Source: CAJXYS01 sp913063035
GTDB taxonomy: Bacteria > Pseudomonadota > Alphaproteobacteria > Rhodobacterales > Rhodobacteraceae
Direction: 5' to 3'
Assembly (NCBI RefSeq): GCF_050586465.1
Contig: NZ_JBOCEG010000003.1
Location: 62,001 to 126,000, forward strand
DNA: 64,000 bases
Positions 43,782-52,386 of this stretch are shown piece by piece. The notes beneath the pieces are model-generated. The model made no database searches and was not told where the DNA came from. It was given only the letters and a program-made list of their open reading frames with translations. Made by a program: the position numbers and the translations under genes. Numbering within the stretch: the stretch's first letter is position 1; each line of letters begins with the position of its first letter.

Positions 43782-44534
43782 ATGCTGCGCCTCGATGCCT
43801 TCTCGGTCTATCGCGGGCCATGCCCGGTGGTCGACGACGTCACCTGCCAGGTGGCGCGCGGCGAATGCGTCGGGCTGATCGGCCCGAACGGCGCGGGCAA
43901 GACGACGCTGATGCGCGGCGCGCTGGGGCTGCTGCCGGCCGCGGGCGAGAGCAGCCTCGCGCGGCTCGCCCCGGCCGAGCGCGCGCGCGCCGCGGCCTGG
44001 ATGCCGCAGCGGCGCGAGATCAACTGGCCGGTCAGCGTCGAGACGCTGGTGCGCCTCGGCCGCACGCCGCACCTGCCGCCCGGCGGGCGCTGGGGCGCGG
44101 CAGACCGCGCGGCGGTCGACCACGCGCTGGCGCGCATGGGGCTCGACGCCTTCCGCGACCGTACCGCCACGCAGCTCTCGGGCGGCGAACAGGCGCGGGC
44201 GCTCATCGCCCGCGCCCTGGCGCAGGAGGCGCCGCTCCTGCTGGCCGACGAGCCCATCGCCGGGCTCGACCCGGCCCACCAGATCATGACGATGGAGGTC
44301 TTCGCCGAACTGGCCGCCGAGGGCCACGCCGTCGTCGTCTCGATCCATGATCTGGGGCTCGCCGCGCGGCATTGCACGCGTCTGATGATGCTCGAGCGCG
44401 GCCGGCTCGTGGCCGACGGCCCGCCGGGGGAGGTGCTGACGCCCGAGAACCTGGCGCGCGTCTTCCATGTCCGCGCCCATTACGCGGACACGCCCGCCGG
44501 GCCGGTCTTCCAGCCGACGGAGACGATCCGATGA
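43782..44534 (+). CDS. btuD: B12 ABC transporter ATPase BtuD
   Basis: 250 residues with Walker A GPNGAGKTT near residue 35, a Q-loop MPQRREINWP, signature LSGGEQAR near 131, Walker B LLLADEPIAGLD and switch His in SIHDLGLAARHC. Size and the NWPVSVETLVRLGRTPH region match the FecE/BtuD group. Hydrolyses ATP for B12 uptake. Stop overlaps the next start. Confidence 0.93.
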   Translation: MLRLDAFSVYRGPCPVVDDVTCQVARGECVGLIGPNGAGKTTLMRGALGLLPAAGESSLARLAPAERARAAAWMPQRREINWPVSVETLVRLGRTPHLPPGGRWGAADRAAVDHALARMGLDAFRDRTATQLSGGEQARALIARALAQEAPLLLADEPIAGLDPAHQIMTMEVFAELAAEGHAVVVSIHDLGLAARHCTRLMMLERGRLVADGPPGEVLTPENLARVFHVRAHYADTPAGPVFQPTETIR

Positions 44535-45328
44535 CCCGTTTCCCGCCGGAACGCATCGTCTGCCTGACCGAGGAGACCGTCGAGACGCTCTACCTGCTAG
44601 GGGAGGAACATCGCATCGCCGGTGTCACGGGCTATGCCGTGCGTCCGGCCCGCGTGCGCCGCGAGAAGCCGCGCGTGGGGGCCTTCACCTCGGCCGATAT
44701 CCCCAAGATCCTGGGGCTGGACCCGGACCTGGTGCTGACCTTCTCCGATCTGCAGGCCGATATCGCGGCAGAGCTGATCCGCGCCGGGGTCGCGGTCCAT
44801 GCCTTCAACCAGCGCGACGTGGCGGGTATCCTGGCGATGATCCGCACGCTGGGGGCGCTGGTCGGCGCGGCAGACCGGGCCGGGGCGCTGGCGGCGACGC
44901 TCGAGGCGCGTCTCGAGACGATCCGCGCCACGCCGCGCCCGGCCTGTCCCCGGGTCTGGATCGAGGAATGGGACGATCCGCTGATCTCGGGCATCGGCTG
45001 GGTGTCGGAGCTGGTCGCGATCGCCGGCGGGCAGGACGTCTTCGCCGACCGCGCCCGGGCGGCGGCGGCGACGGACCGTATCCTGTCGCCCGAGGACGTG
45101 ATCGCCGCCGCGCCGGAAGTCATCATCGCCTCGTGGTGCGGCAAGAAGGTGCGCGCCGAGCGGATCGCCGCGCGGCCGGGCTGGGCCGCGGTGCCGGCGG
45201 TGGCGGCGGGGCGCATCCACGAGATCAAGTCGCCGCTCCTGCTGCAGCCGGGACCGGCGGCGCTGACCGACGGGCTGGACGCGATCTGCGCGGCGCTCTG
45301 GGGCGAGACGCGAGAGGGGGACGGCTGA
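44531..45328 (+). CDS. Second corrinoid-binding protein (BtuF-like), no signal peptide
   Basis: 265 residues beginning MTRFPPERIVCLTEETVET, which is already the first strand of the class III binding fold; no Sec, Tat or lipobox sequence precedes it. Later landmarks: GAFTSADIPKILGLDPDLVL, WDDPLISGIGWVSELVAIAGG and ASWCGKKVRAERIAARPGW. The start overlaps the btuD stop (ATGA), which leaves little room for a missed N-terminus. Either it is cytoplasmic, for example as a B12 acceptor or chaperone, or it leaves the cell by an unknown route. Homologues annotated as cobalamin-binding proteins are widespread. Confidence 0.82.
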   Translation: MTRFPPERIVCLTEETVETLYLLGEEHRIAGVTGYAVRPARVRREKPRVGAFTSADIPKILGLDPDLVLTFSDLQADIAAELIRAGVAVHAFNQRDVAGILAMIRTLGALVGAADRAGALAATLEARLETIRATPRPACPRVWIEEWDDPLISGIGWVSELVAIAGGQDVFADRARAAAATDRILSPEDVIAAAPEVIIASWCGKKVRAERIAARPGWAAVPAVAAGRIHEIKSPLLLQPGPAALTDGLDAICAALWGETREGDG

Positions 45329-45975
45329 TGGAACTGGGCGGATGGCACGCGGCGCTGGCGGAGTTCCTGGCCAAGGGCGGCCCGGCGATCTGGGCGATCG
45401 CGGCCCTCTCGGTGGTGACGCTGGGGCTTATCCTGTGGAAGGGCTGGCGCCTGGCCCTGATGGGCGCCTGGGCGGGCGCGCGGGCCGAGCGCGCGGTCGC
45501 GCTCTGGCTCGGGGGGGATGCGGACGCGGCGCGCGCCTCGCTGGCCGGACGCGTCGGGCTGCGCGCGGCGCTGGTGCGCGCGGCGATGGACGCGCTGGCC
45601 GCCGGGCTGCCCGAGACCGCGGCCCGCGAAGAGACGACGCGGGTGGCGCGGGGCTTGCTGGACGAGGCCCGGCGCGGCCTGCGCGCGCTGGAACTGATCG
45701 CCTCCATCGCGCCGCTCCTGGGGCTTTTCGGGACGGTGCTCGGCATGATCGAGGCCTTCCAGACCCTCGAGCAGAGCGGCGCGCGGGCCGACCCGGCGGC
45801 GCTGGCCGGCGGCATCTGGGAGGCGCTCTTGACCACGGCGGCGGGCATGGCGGTGGCGATCCCGGCGGCGCTGGCCGAGGGCTGGTTCGCCTCGGTCGCG
45901 GCACGGGCGCAGCACGACATGGAAGACCTGGCGACCCGGCTCTTCGTGGCCCGCGCCGGGCAGGGGGGCGGCTGA
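45328..45975 (+). CDS. exbB: ExbB-like proton channel protein (MotA/TolQ/ExbB family)
   Basis: 215 residues, three helices: one N-terminal (AIWAIAALSVVTLGLILW) and two in the conserved channel region LLGLFGTVLGMIEAF through GMAVAIPAALAEG. It forms the pentameric proton channel that energises TonB. One-base overlap with the previous stop. Placement in the B12 operon implies a BtuB-dedicated TonB complex. Confidence 0.92.
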   Translation: MELGGWHAALAEFLAKGGPAIWAIAALSVVTLGLILWKGWRLALMGAWAGARAERAVALWLGGDADAARASLAGRVGLRAALVRAAMDALAAGLPETAAREETTRVARGLLDEARRGLRALELIASIAPLLGLFGTVLGMIEAFQTLEQSGARADPAALAGGIWEALLTTAAGMAVAIPAALAEGWFASVAARAQHDMEDLATRLFVARAGQGGG

Positions 45976-46352
45976 TGTTCGACTTCGCCGCCGCGCGCCG
46001 GGCCCGCCGGCCCAGCCTCACGCCGATGATCGACGTGGTGTTCCTGCTGCTGGTCTTCTTCATGCTGGCCGCGCGGTTCGGGTCCGAGGGCGCGCTGCCG
46101 CTGGCGCTCGGCGGCGGGGCGGGGGACTGGACCGGCCCGCCCCGGCTGGTCGAGATCGCGGCCGACGGCGTCCGCCTGAACGGGGTGGCGACCGACCCGG
46201 CGGGACTGGCCGCCGCGCTCGAGCCCCTGGTCGAGACCCGCGCCGACCCGGTCGTGCTGCGGGCCACCGGGGACGCCGATCTCGCCCGGCTGGTCGCGCT
46301 GATGGAGCGGCTCTCGGCCGCCGGCTACACCAACCTCGTGCTGGTGGAGTGA
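45975..46352 (+). CDS. exbD: ExbD-like biopolymer transport protein, first copy
   Basis: 125 residues with a single helix preceded by the ExbD motif SLTPMIDVVFLLLVFFML; the Asp in MIDVVF is the proton-carrying residue. Periplasmic C-terminal domain follows. Overlaps exbB by one base. A second, different ExbD follows 4 bases later, so the complex may contain a heterodimer. Confidence 0.92.
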   Translation: MFDFAAARRARRPSLTPMIDVVFLLLVFFMLAARFGSEGALPLALGGGAGDWTGPPRLVEIAADGVRLNGVATDPAGLAAALEPLVETRADPVVLRATGDADLARLVALMERLSAAGYTNLVLVE

Positions 46353-46356
46353 CGCG

Positions 46357-46734
46357 ATGCAGTTCGACAGCCCCAGAGATCGCCCACGCCGCGAGCACAT
46401 CGTGCCGATGATCAACGTGGTGTTCCTTCTGCTGATCTTTTTCCTGATGACGGCCGAGATCGCGCCGCCCGTGCCCTTCGAGGTTACACCGCCGGCCGCT
46501 GGCGGACAGGTGGCGGCCGGTGATGACGGGGTGCTGCACGTGGCGGCCGACGGGCGGCTCGCCTTCGGCGCCCTGCGGGGCGAGGCCGTCTTCGGGGCGC
46601 TGGCCGGGCGCGACGGGGGCGGGCCGCTGGTGGTGCGCGCCGACGCGGCGCTGCCGGCCGGGCGGCTGGCCGCGCTGCTGCCGCGCCTGACCGCGGCCGG
46701 GGTCGACCGGATAGAGCTGGTGACCGCGCAATGA
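46357..46734 (+). CDS. exbD: ExbD-like biopolymer transport protein, second copy
   Basis: 125 residues with ExbD signature HIVPMINVVFLLLIFFLM, but the proton-carrying Asp of MIDVVF is replaced by Asn (MINVVF). The first copy keeps Asp. This copy may therefore be a structural partner only, unless another residue carries the proton. Overlaps the tonB start by 4 bases. Confidence 0.9.
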   Translation: MQFDSPRDRPRREHIVPMINVVFLLLIFFLMTAEIAPPVPFEVTPPAAGGQVAAGDDGVLHVAADGRLAFGALRGEAVFGALAGRDGGGPLVVRADAALPAGRLAALLPRLTAAGVDRIELVTAQ

Positions 46735-47705
46735 GGCAGGCCGTCGAGATAGCGGGGTTCCTGTCGCTGGCCGCCGGGCTGCACCTGGCGGTCTTCGCGC
46801 TGACCGCGCCGCCCGGCGGGGGCGCCGGCGCCGGGGCAGAGGGACGGGCCAGGGTCACCCTGGCCGCCGCGCCGGCCGGGCTGGCGGGAACCGTTGCGGA
46901 ATGGGACCGCGGCCCGGCGGCCGCGACAGAGGTCGCGGCGGCGCAGCGCGCGCCCGTGGCTCCTGCGGCGGCCCCGACGGTCAGCCCGCCGGAGACCGCG
47001 CCGGCCGCGCCGCGCCGGATGTCGGTGCTGGCCCCGGCCCCGGCGCAGCCCGCCCGCCCGACGGTCGAGACGACGCCGCCGCCCCGCGCCACGCCCGACG
47101 TGATGGCGCGGCTGGCGACGCCGGCCCCCCCGTCCGTCGATGCCGCGCCGCGGGTCACACCGCGCGATGCGCCCGCACCCGGGGGCGCGCGCGCCACCCC
47201 CCGGATGCAAGCGCCCCGCGCCGAGCCCGCGCCCCGGCTGGACACGGCCCCGGCGGCGCCCCCGCCGCCCGAGGTCCGCCCGGCCGCGGAGGCCGCGGTC
47301 GCACCGAAACCGCGCCCCGTGCGCCAGGCCTCGGTCCCGGTTGCGCCGCAGAAGGCCGCGGGGCCGGGCGCCGCCCGGACCGAGGGCGCCACGGTTCCGC
47401 GCCAGGCCGCGCTGACGCGTGGCGAGCGCGCGACGCTGATGGCCGCCTGGGGCGGGCAGATCCGGGTCGCGATAGAGCGGGCCAAGCGCGGCATCCGCGG
47501 CGGCCGCGGCCGCGCCATGGTCGAACTGACCGTCACGCGCGGCGGGCGGCTCGCGGGGGTGCGGGTGGTGCAATCCTCGGGCGACGCGGCGCTGGACCGC
47601 GCGGCGGTGGCCGCGGTGCAGCGGGCTGGGGCCTTCCCGCCCGCGCCCGACCGGCTGCCGGGGCAGCGTTTCCCCTTCCGGCTGCCGGTGCGGTTCGAGG
47701 GCTGA
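46731..47705 (+). CDS. tonB: TonB family energy transducer
   Basis: 324 residues. N-terminal anchor helix IAGFLSLAAGLHLAVFALTA, a long Pro/Ala-rich spacer (about 50-225) that spans the periplasm, and the TonB C-terminal domain with VELTVTRGGRLAGVRVVQSS and AVQRAGAFPPAP. The anchor has the expected His (LHLAVF). Couples the proton gradient to BtuB. Last gene of the operon; convergent with the Lrp gene. Confidence 0.92.
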   Translation: MRQAVEIAGFLSLAAGLHLAVFALTAPPGGGAGAGAEGRARVTLAAAPAGLAGTVAEWDRGPAAATEVAAAQRAPVAPAAAPTVSPPETAPAAPRRMSVLAPAPAQPARPTVETTPPPRATPDVMARLATPAPPSVDAAPRVTPRDAPAPGGARATPRMQAPRAEPAPRLDTAPAAPPPPEVRPAAEAAVAPKPRPVRQASVPVAPQKAAGPGAARTEGATVPRQAALTRGERATLMAAWGGQIRVAIERAKRGIRGGRGRAMVELTVTRGGRLAGVRVVQSSGDAALDRAAVAAVQRAGAFPPAPDRLPGQRFPFRLPVRFEG

Positions 47706-47715
47706 GCCGCGCCCC

Positions 47716-48177
47716 TCAGCCGAGGCGCAGCGCCGGCTCGTGCTTGATCTGTTTCAGCACCATGTTCGTGCGGACATTGGCGATCCCCGGCAGGCGGAAC
47801 AGGAAGCCGTCGAGAAAGGCGTTGTAGGCCTCGAGATCCCGGCAGACCACGCGCAGGTGGTAATCGGCCTCTCCGGCGGTGGCGAAACAGTCCTGCACCT
47901 CGGCGCGGTGGCGCACCGCCTCGATGAAGGTGTTGACCGCCTCGGGCGCGTGCCGGGTCAGCTGGACATGGACGATGGCGTGAAAGCCCATCCCGATCTC
48001 GGCCGCGTCGATCAGGGCCGCGTAGCGCCGGATGACGCCGGCCTCTTCCAGCGCGCGTACCCGCCGCCAGCAGGCCGAGGCCGAGAGCGCCGCGCGCTCG
48101 GCCAGATCGGCGTTGGAGATGCGCCCCTCGCGCTGGAGAATGTCGAGCAGGCGGCGGTCCTGCGGGTCAAGCTGCAT
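47716..48177 (-). CDS. Lrp/AsnC family regulator
   Basis: 153 residues from ATG 48177 (ggaagagg upstream; longer in-frame starts are rejected). N-terminal HTH LDPQDRRLLDILQREGRISNA..LSASACWRRVRALEEAGVI and C-terminal RAM domain with FATAGEADYHLRVVC. Divergent from the indolepyruvate oxidoreductase gene across 127 bases; this arrangement suggests that it controls that gene in response to an amino acid. Confidence 0.9.
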   Translation of the reverse strand: MQLDPQDRRLLDILQREGRISNADLAERAALSASACWRRVRALEEAGVIRRYAALIDAAEIGMGFHAIVHVQLTRHAPEAVNTFIEAVRHRAEVQDCFATAGEADYHLRVVCRDLEAYNAFLDGFLFRLPGIANVRTNMVLKQIKHEPALRLG

Positions 48178-48304
48178 AAGATGGAAACCTCTTCCAGATT
48201 TTGGATAATCCCCGAAAGGATCATCCGCAAGATGCCCCTTGAACAGCAAAATGGAAAGGAAATTTCCCGTGCCGGATGGCAGACTCGACAAAAGGAGGCC
48301 TGCC

Positions 48305-51300
48305 ATGACCCATCAGTTCCAGCCGCTCGACGCTTATGCCCTCGACGACCGCTACGACCGCCGCAGCGGCCGCGTTTTCCTGACGGGGACGCAGGCGCTG
48401 GTGCGTATCCTGCTCGACCAGGCCCGGCGCGACCGTACGGCCGGGCTGAACACCGCCGGGCTGGTCACGGGCTATCGCGGCTCGCCGCTGGGCGGGTTGG
48501 ACCTGGAACTCTGGCGCGCGGCGTCGCGGCTGGACGCGGCGCGGGTCGACTTCCTGCCGGCGGTGAACGAGGATCTCGCCGCCACCGCGATCCTTGGCAG
48601 CCAGCAGGTGGAGACCGAGCCCGGGCGCGACTGTGACGGCGTCTTCGGCATGTGGTATGGCAAGGGGCCGGGGGTGGATCGCGCGGGCGACGCGCTGAAA
48701 CACGGCAACGCCTACGGCTCCAGCCTGCGCGGCGGGGCGTTGGTCGTCGCCGGTGACGATCACGGCTGCGTCTCGTCCTCGATGCCGCACCAGTCCGACG
48801 TGGCTTTCATGGCCTGGTTCATGCCGACGCTGAACCCCGCGAGCGTCGCGGAATACCTGGAATTCGGCGAATGGGGCTACGCGCTGTCGCGGTTCTCGGG
48901 CATGTGGGTCGGCTTCAAGGCGGTCTCCGACACGGTGGAGTCCGGCGCCTCGGTGGACCTGCGCCCGGACCGCGTCTTTCGCACGCCCGATTTCACCGCG
49001 CCGCCCGAGGGGCTGCATTACCGCTGGCCCGACCTGCCGGGCTTCCAGATCGAGACCCGGATGGAGGCCAAGAAGGAGGCCGTCCTCGCCTTCGCCGAGG
49101 CCAACCCGATCGACCGGCGGATCCACGACATCCCCGGGGCGCGCTTCGGCATCGTGACGACCGGCAAGGGGCATCTCGACCTGATGGAGGCGCTCCGCCT
49201 GCTGGGCCTGGACGCGGCCGCCTGCCACCGGCTCGGTATCGACGTCTACAAGGTCGGCATGGTCTGGCCGCTCGCGCGCCGCGGGGCGCTCGATTTCGTG
49301 CGCGGCAAGCGCGAGGTGCTGGTGGTCGAGGAAAAGCGCGGCATCATCGAGAGCCAGCTCAAGGAATATTTCTACGACTGGGACGGCGAGAAGCCCGAGG
49401 TCATGGTCGGCAAGCGCGACGAGGCGGGCGACCGCCTGGTGCCCTGGACGGGCGAGCTGTCGCCGCACCTGCTGGCGCCCATCGTGGCACGCCGGCTGGA
49501 GGCGCTCTTCCCCGGCGCGGGCTTCGCCGAGAAGGGCGCGCGGCTCGCCGCCGAGGCGCCGCCGCGGATCAGCGTGCCGGGCGCGGTGCGCACGCCCTAT
49601 TTCTGCTCGGGTTGCCCGCACAACACCTCGACCCGCGTGCCCGAGGGCTCGAAGGCGCTGGCGGGCATCGGCTGTCATTTCATGGCGAGCTGGATGAACC
49701 GCGACACCACCTCGCTGATCCAGATGGGCGGCGAGGGCGTGAACTGGGCGGCGTCCTCGCGCTTCACCGGCCGGGGGCATGTCTTCCAGAACCTCGGCGA
49801 AGGCACCTGGTATCACTCGGGCTCGATGGCGATCCGCCAGGCGATCGCCGCCGGTGCCAACATCACCTACAAGATCCTCTACAACGACGCCGTGGCGATG
49901 ACCGGCGGCCAGCCCGTGGACGGGCCGGTCAGCGTGCAGGCCATCGCCCATATCTCGCGCGCCGAGGGCGTGGCCCGGATCGCGCTGGTCTCGGACCGTC
50001 CCGAGAAGTTCAAGACGGCGGATTTCCCGAAAGGCACCACCATTCACCACCGCCGCGACCTCGACGCCGTGCAGCGCGAGATGCGCGAGGTGCCTGGCGT
50101 CTCGGTCCTGATCTACGAGCAGACCTGCGCCACCGAGAAGCGCCGCCGCCGCAAGCGGGGCACGATGGAGGACCCGAAGAAATTCGTCATGATCAACGAG
50201 CTGGTCTGCGAGGGATGCGGCGACTGCTCGGTCGAGTCGAACTGCCTGTCGGTCGAACCGGTCGAGACCGCCTTCGGCACCAAGCGGCGGATCAACCAAT
50301 CCTCCTGCAACAAGGATTATTCCTGCCTCAACGGCTTTTGCCCCAGCTTCGTCACCGTCGAGGGCGCGGACCGCTTGAAACGGCGCCCCGAGGCGGGCGG
50401 CGATCTCGACCGGGCGCTGGAGGGACAGCCGGAACCCGAGCTGGTGGCGCTGACGAAACCCTATGACCTGCTGATCACCGGGGTGGGCGGCACCGGCGTC
50501 GTGACCGTGGGTGCGCTGGTGAGCATGGCCGCGCATCTCGAGGGCCGCGGCGCGAGCGTGCTGGATTTCACCGGCTTCGCGCAGAAATTCGGGCCGGTGC
50601 TGTCCTTTGTGCGTCTTGCACCGGCCCCGGAGCAGATCAACCAGGTTCGCATCGACCAGGGGGCGGCCGACGCGCTGATCGGCTGCGACGTGGTGGTGTC
50701 CTCCGCGCCCAAGGCGTCGGCCTGCTATCACGCGGGCACGCGGGCGGCGGTGAACCTCGCCAGGATGCCGACCGGCGACGTGGTGCTGCACCGTGATGCG
50801 GATCTGCGCGTGGACGACCGGGTCGCCGCCATCGCGGGCGCGGTGGGGGCGGGGAACCTCTCGGCCATCGACGCCAACCGCGCGGCCGAGGACCTGCTGG
50901 GCGACGGCGTCTTCGCCAACGTCATCATGCTGGGCTTCGCCTGGCAGGGCGGGCTGGTGCCGGTATCGCTGGCCGCGCTCGACCGCGCGATCGAGCTGAA
51001 TGGCGTGGCGCCCGAGGCCAACCGCCGGGCCTTCGCGCTGGGGCGGCTGGCGGCGGCCGATCCCGGCCGCTTCGCCGGGCTGCTGGGCGCGGGGCCGGAA
51101 CGGGCGGAAACGCTGGACGAGATGATCGATCGGCGGGCGGATTTCCTGGCCGGCTACCAGGACGCGGCCTACGCCGCGCGCTACCGCGCCCGCCTGGCGC
51201 CATTGCGCGCCGCCGAGGCGCGGCTGGGGGGCGAAGCGCTGACGCGGACGGCGGCGCAGGCGCTGTTCCGGTTGATGGCCTACAAGGACGAGTACGAGGT

Positions 51301-51745
51301 CGCGCGGCTGCACCGCGACCCGGGTTTCGCGGATCGCATCCGCCAGTCCTTCGGCGCGGGCGCGAAGATCCGCTACCACATGGCGCCGCCGCTGCTGCCG
51401 CTTGGCAAGGACCGGCGCGGCCGGCCGCGCAAGCGCGCCTTCGGCGGCTGGATGCGCGGGGTCTTTGCCGTGCTGGCGCCGATGAAACGGGTGCGGGGCA
51501 GCTGGCTCGACCCCTTCGGCCACACCGCCGAGCGGCGCATGGAACGCGCGCTCATCGGCTGGTACGAGGATCTCTTGGACGAGGCGGCGGCGGGTCTGAC
51601 GGCCGGGACCGCGGCCGCCTGGCAGGACCTGCTGGCCGAGGCGCTGGAGATCCGCGGCTACGGCCCGGTCAAGGCGACGGCCGCCACGCGCGCCAGGGAG
51701 GCCGTGGCCGGGAAGCGCGCGGCGCTGGGCGCGGCGACTCAGTAG
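48305..51745 (+). CDS. Indolepyruvate:ferredoxin oxidoreductase family protein (fused)
   Basis: 1146 residues from ATG 48305, with aaaggagg 6 bases before. N-terminal pyruvate-ferredoxin-type domain (GYRGSPLGGLD, NEDLAATAI), central ThDP domain (GIGCHFMASW, MGGEGVNW), Fe-S clusters CEGCGDCSVESNC and SCNKDYSC, and a C-terminal gamma-type domain from LLITGVGGTGVVTVGALV. This is the full fused aerobic-type enzyme that oxidatively decarboxylates aryl or branched 2-oxo acids made by transamination. Product length and domain order are as in other alphaproteobacteria. 3' end overlaps the convergent VOC gene by 7 bases. Confidence 0.93.
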   Translation: MTHQFQPLDAYALDDRYDRRSGRVFLTGTQALVRILLDQARRDRTAGLNTAGLVTGYRGSPLGGLDLELWRAASRLDAARVDFLPAVNEDLAATAILGSQQVETEPGRDCDGVFGMWYGKGPGVDRAGDALKHGNAYGSSLRGGALVVAGDDHGCVSSSMPHQSDVAFMAWFMPTLNPASVAEYLEFGEWGYALSRFSGMWVGFKAVSDTVESGASVDLRPDRVFRTPDFTAPPEGLHYRWPDLPGFQIETRMEAKKEAVLAFAEANPIDRRIHDIPGARFGIVTTGKGHLDLMEALRLLGLDAAACHRLGIDVYKVGMVWPLARRGALDFVRGKREVLVVEEKRGIIESQLKEYFYDWDGEKPEVMVGKRDEAGDRLVPWTGELSPHLLAPIVARRLEALFPGAGFAEKGARLAAEAPPRISVPGAVRTPYFCSGCPHNTSTRVPEGSKALAGIGCHFMASWMNRDTTSLIQMGGEGVNWAASSRFTGRGHVFQNLGEGTWYHSGSMAIRQAIAAGANITYKILYNDAVAMTGGQPVDGPVSVQAIAHISRAEGVARIALVSDRPEKFKTADFPKGTTIHHRRDLDAVQREMREVPGVSVLIYEQTCATEKRRRRKRGTMEDPKKFVMINELVCEGCGDCSVESNCLSVEPVETAFGTKRRINQSSCNKDYSCLNGFCPSFVTVEGADRLKRRPEAGGDLDRALEGQPEPELVALTKPYDLLITGVGGTGVVTVGALVSMAAHLEGRGASVLDFTGFAQKFGPVLSFVRLAPAPEQINQVRIDQGAADALIGCDVVVSSAPKASACYHAGTRAAVNLARMPTGDVVLHRDADLRVDDRVAAIAGAVGAGNLSAIDANRAAEDLLGDGVFANVIMLGFAWQGGLVPVSLAALDRAIELNGVAPEANRRAFALGRLAAADPGRFAGLLGAGPERAETLDEMIDRRADFLAGYQDAAYAARYRARLAPLRAAEARLGGEALTRTAAQALFRLMAYKDEYEVARLHRDPGFADRIRQSFGAGAKIRYHMAPPLLPLGKDRRGRPRKRAFGGWMRGVFAVLAPMKRVRGSWLDPFGHTAERRMERALIGWYEDLLDEAAAGLTAGTAAAWQDLLAEALEIRGYGPVKATAATRAREAVAGKRAALGAATQ

Positions 51746-52320
51746 GGGTTCCGCGGACCCCGGTCCTCGGACAGGCTGCCGTTCCGCCGTTCCGCGATGG
51801 CCTCGATCGCGTCGGCGAGGTGTTCCTGCTGGATATGCCCGTCGCCGCGCGCGACGCGGATCTTGTGGGCCTCCATCAGCACCTCGGCATGGCGCGACCC
51901 GGCCGGCGGCTCGAAGCGGTAGCAGGCGAGTTCGATCAACAGCCCCAGCGGGTCCTTGAAGTAGATCGAATCCATGAAGCCGCGGTCCTTCGGACCGGAA
52001 TGGGCGATGCCGCGGGCGTCGAGCCGGTCGGCCACCTGCGCGAAGCTCGCCGCGCTGACCGCGAAGGCCAGGTGATGCACGCAGCCCGGGTCGGTCGGCG
52101 TGCGGCGGGGATCGGGCGTGCGGCCCTCGTCGCAGAAAACGGTGATGAGCCGCCCGTCGCCCGGATCGAAATAGAGATGGCTCTCGGACGCGTTGTCGAG
52201 ATTGGGCTGATCGAAGATGAAGGGCATGCCCAGCACCCCTTCCCAGAAATCGATGGTCGTCTTGCGGTCGGCGCCGACGAGGGTGATGTGATGGACGCCC
52301 TGTGCCTGGATCTTTTTCAT
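51739..52320 (-). CDS. VOC superfamily (glyoxalase/dioxygenase-like) protein
   Basis: 193 residues. One bicupin-like betaalphabetabetabeta module pair: VHHITLVGADRKTTIDFW at the start (His ligand), CVHHLAFAV near residue 76 (His), and YFKDPLGLLIELACY near 123 (Glu). A divalent metal is expected at these His/His/Glu positions. Family covers glyoxalases, ring-cleaving dioxygenases and epimerases; substrate unknown. The final ~55 residues, rich in Arg, Glu, Asn, are not part of the usual domain. It ends against the IOR gene and follows the FAD gene by 66 bases. Confidence 0.82.
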   Translation of the reverse strand: MKKIQAQGVHHITLVGADRKTTIDFWEGVLGMPFIFDQPNLDNASESHLYFDPGDGRLITVFCDEGRTPDPRRTPTDPGCVHHLAFAVSAASFAQVADRLDARGIAHSGPKDRGFMDSIYFKDPLGLLIELACYRFEPPAGSRHAEVLMEAHKIRVARGDGHIQQEHLADAIEAIAERRNGSLSEDRGPRNPY

Positions 52321-52386
52321 CCCGTCCTGCCTTTCTCTGCCGTTCGCGACCCAGTGTAGCCCGATTTTCCGGCCGGCACAGGGGAA

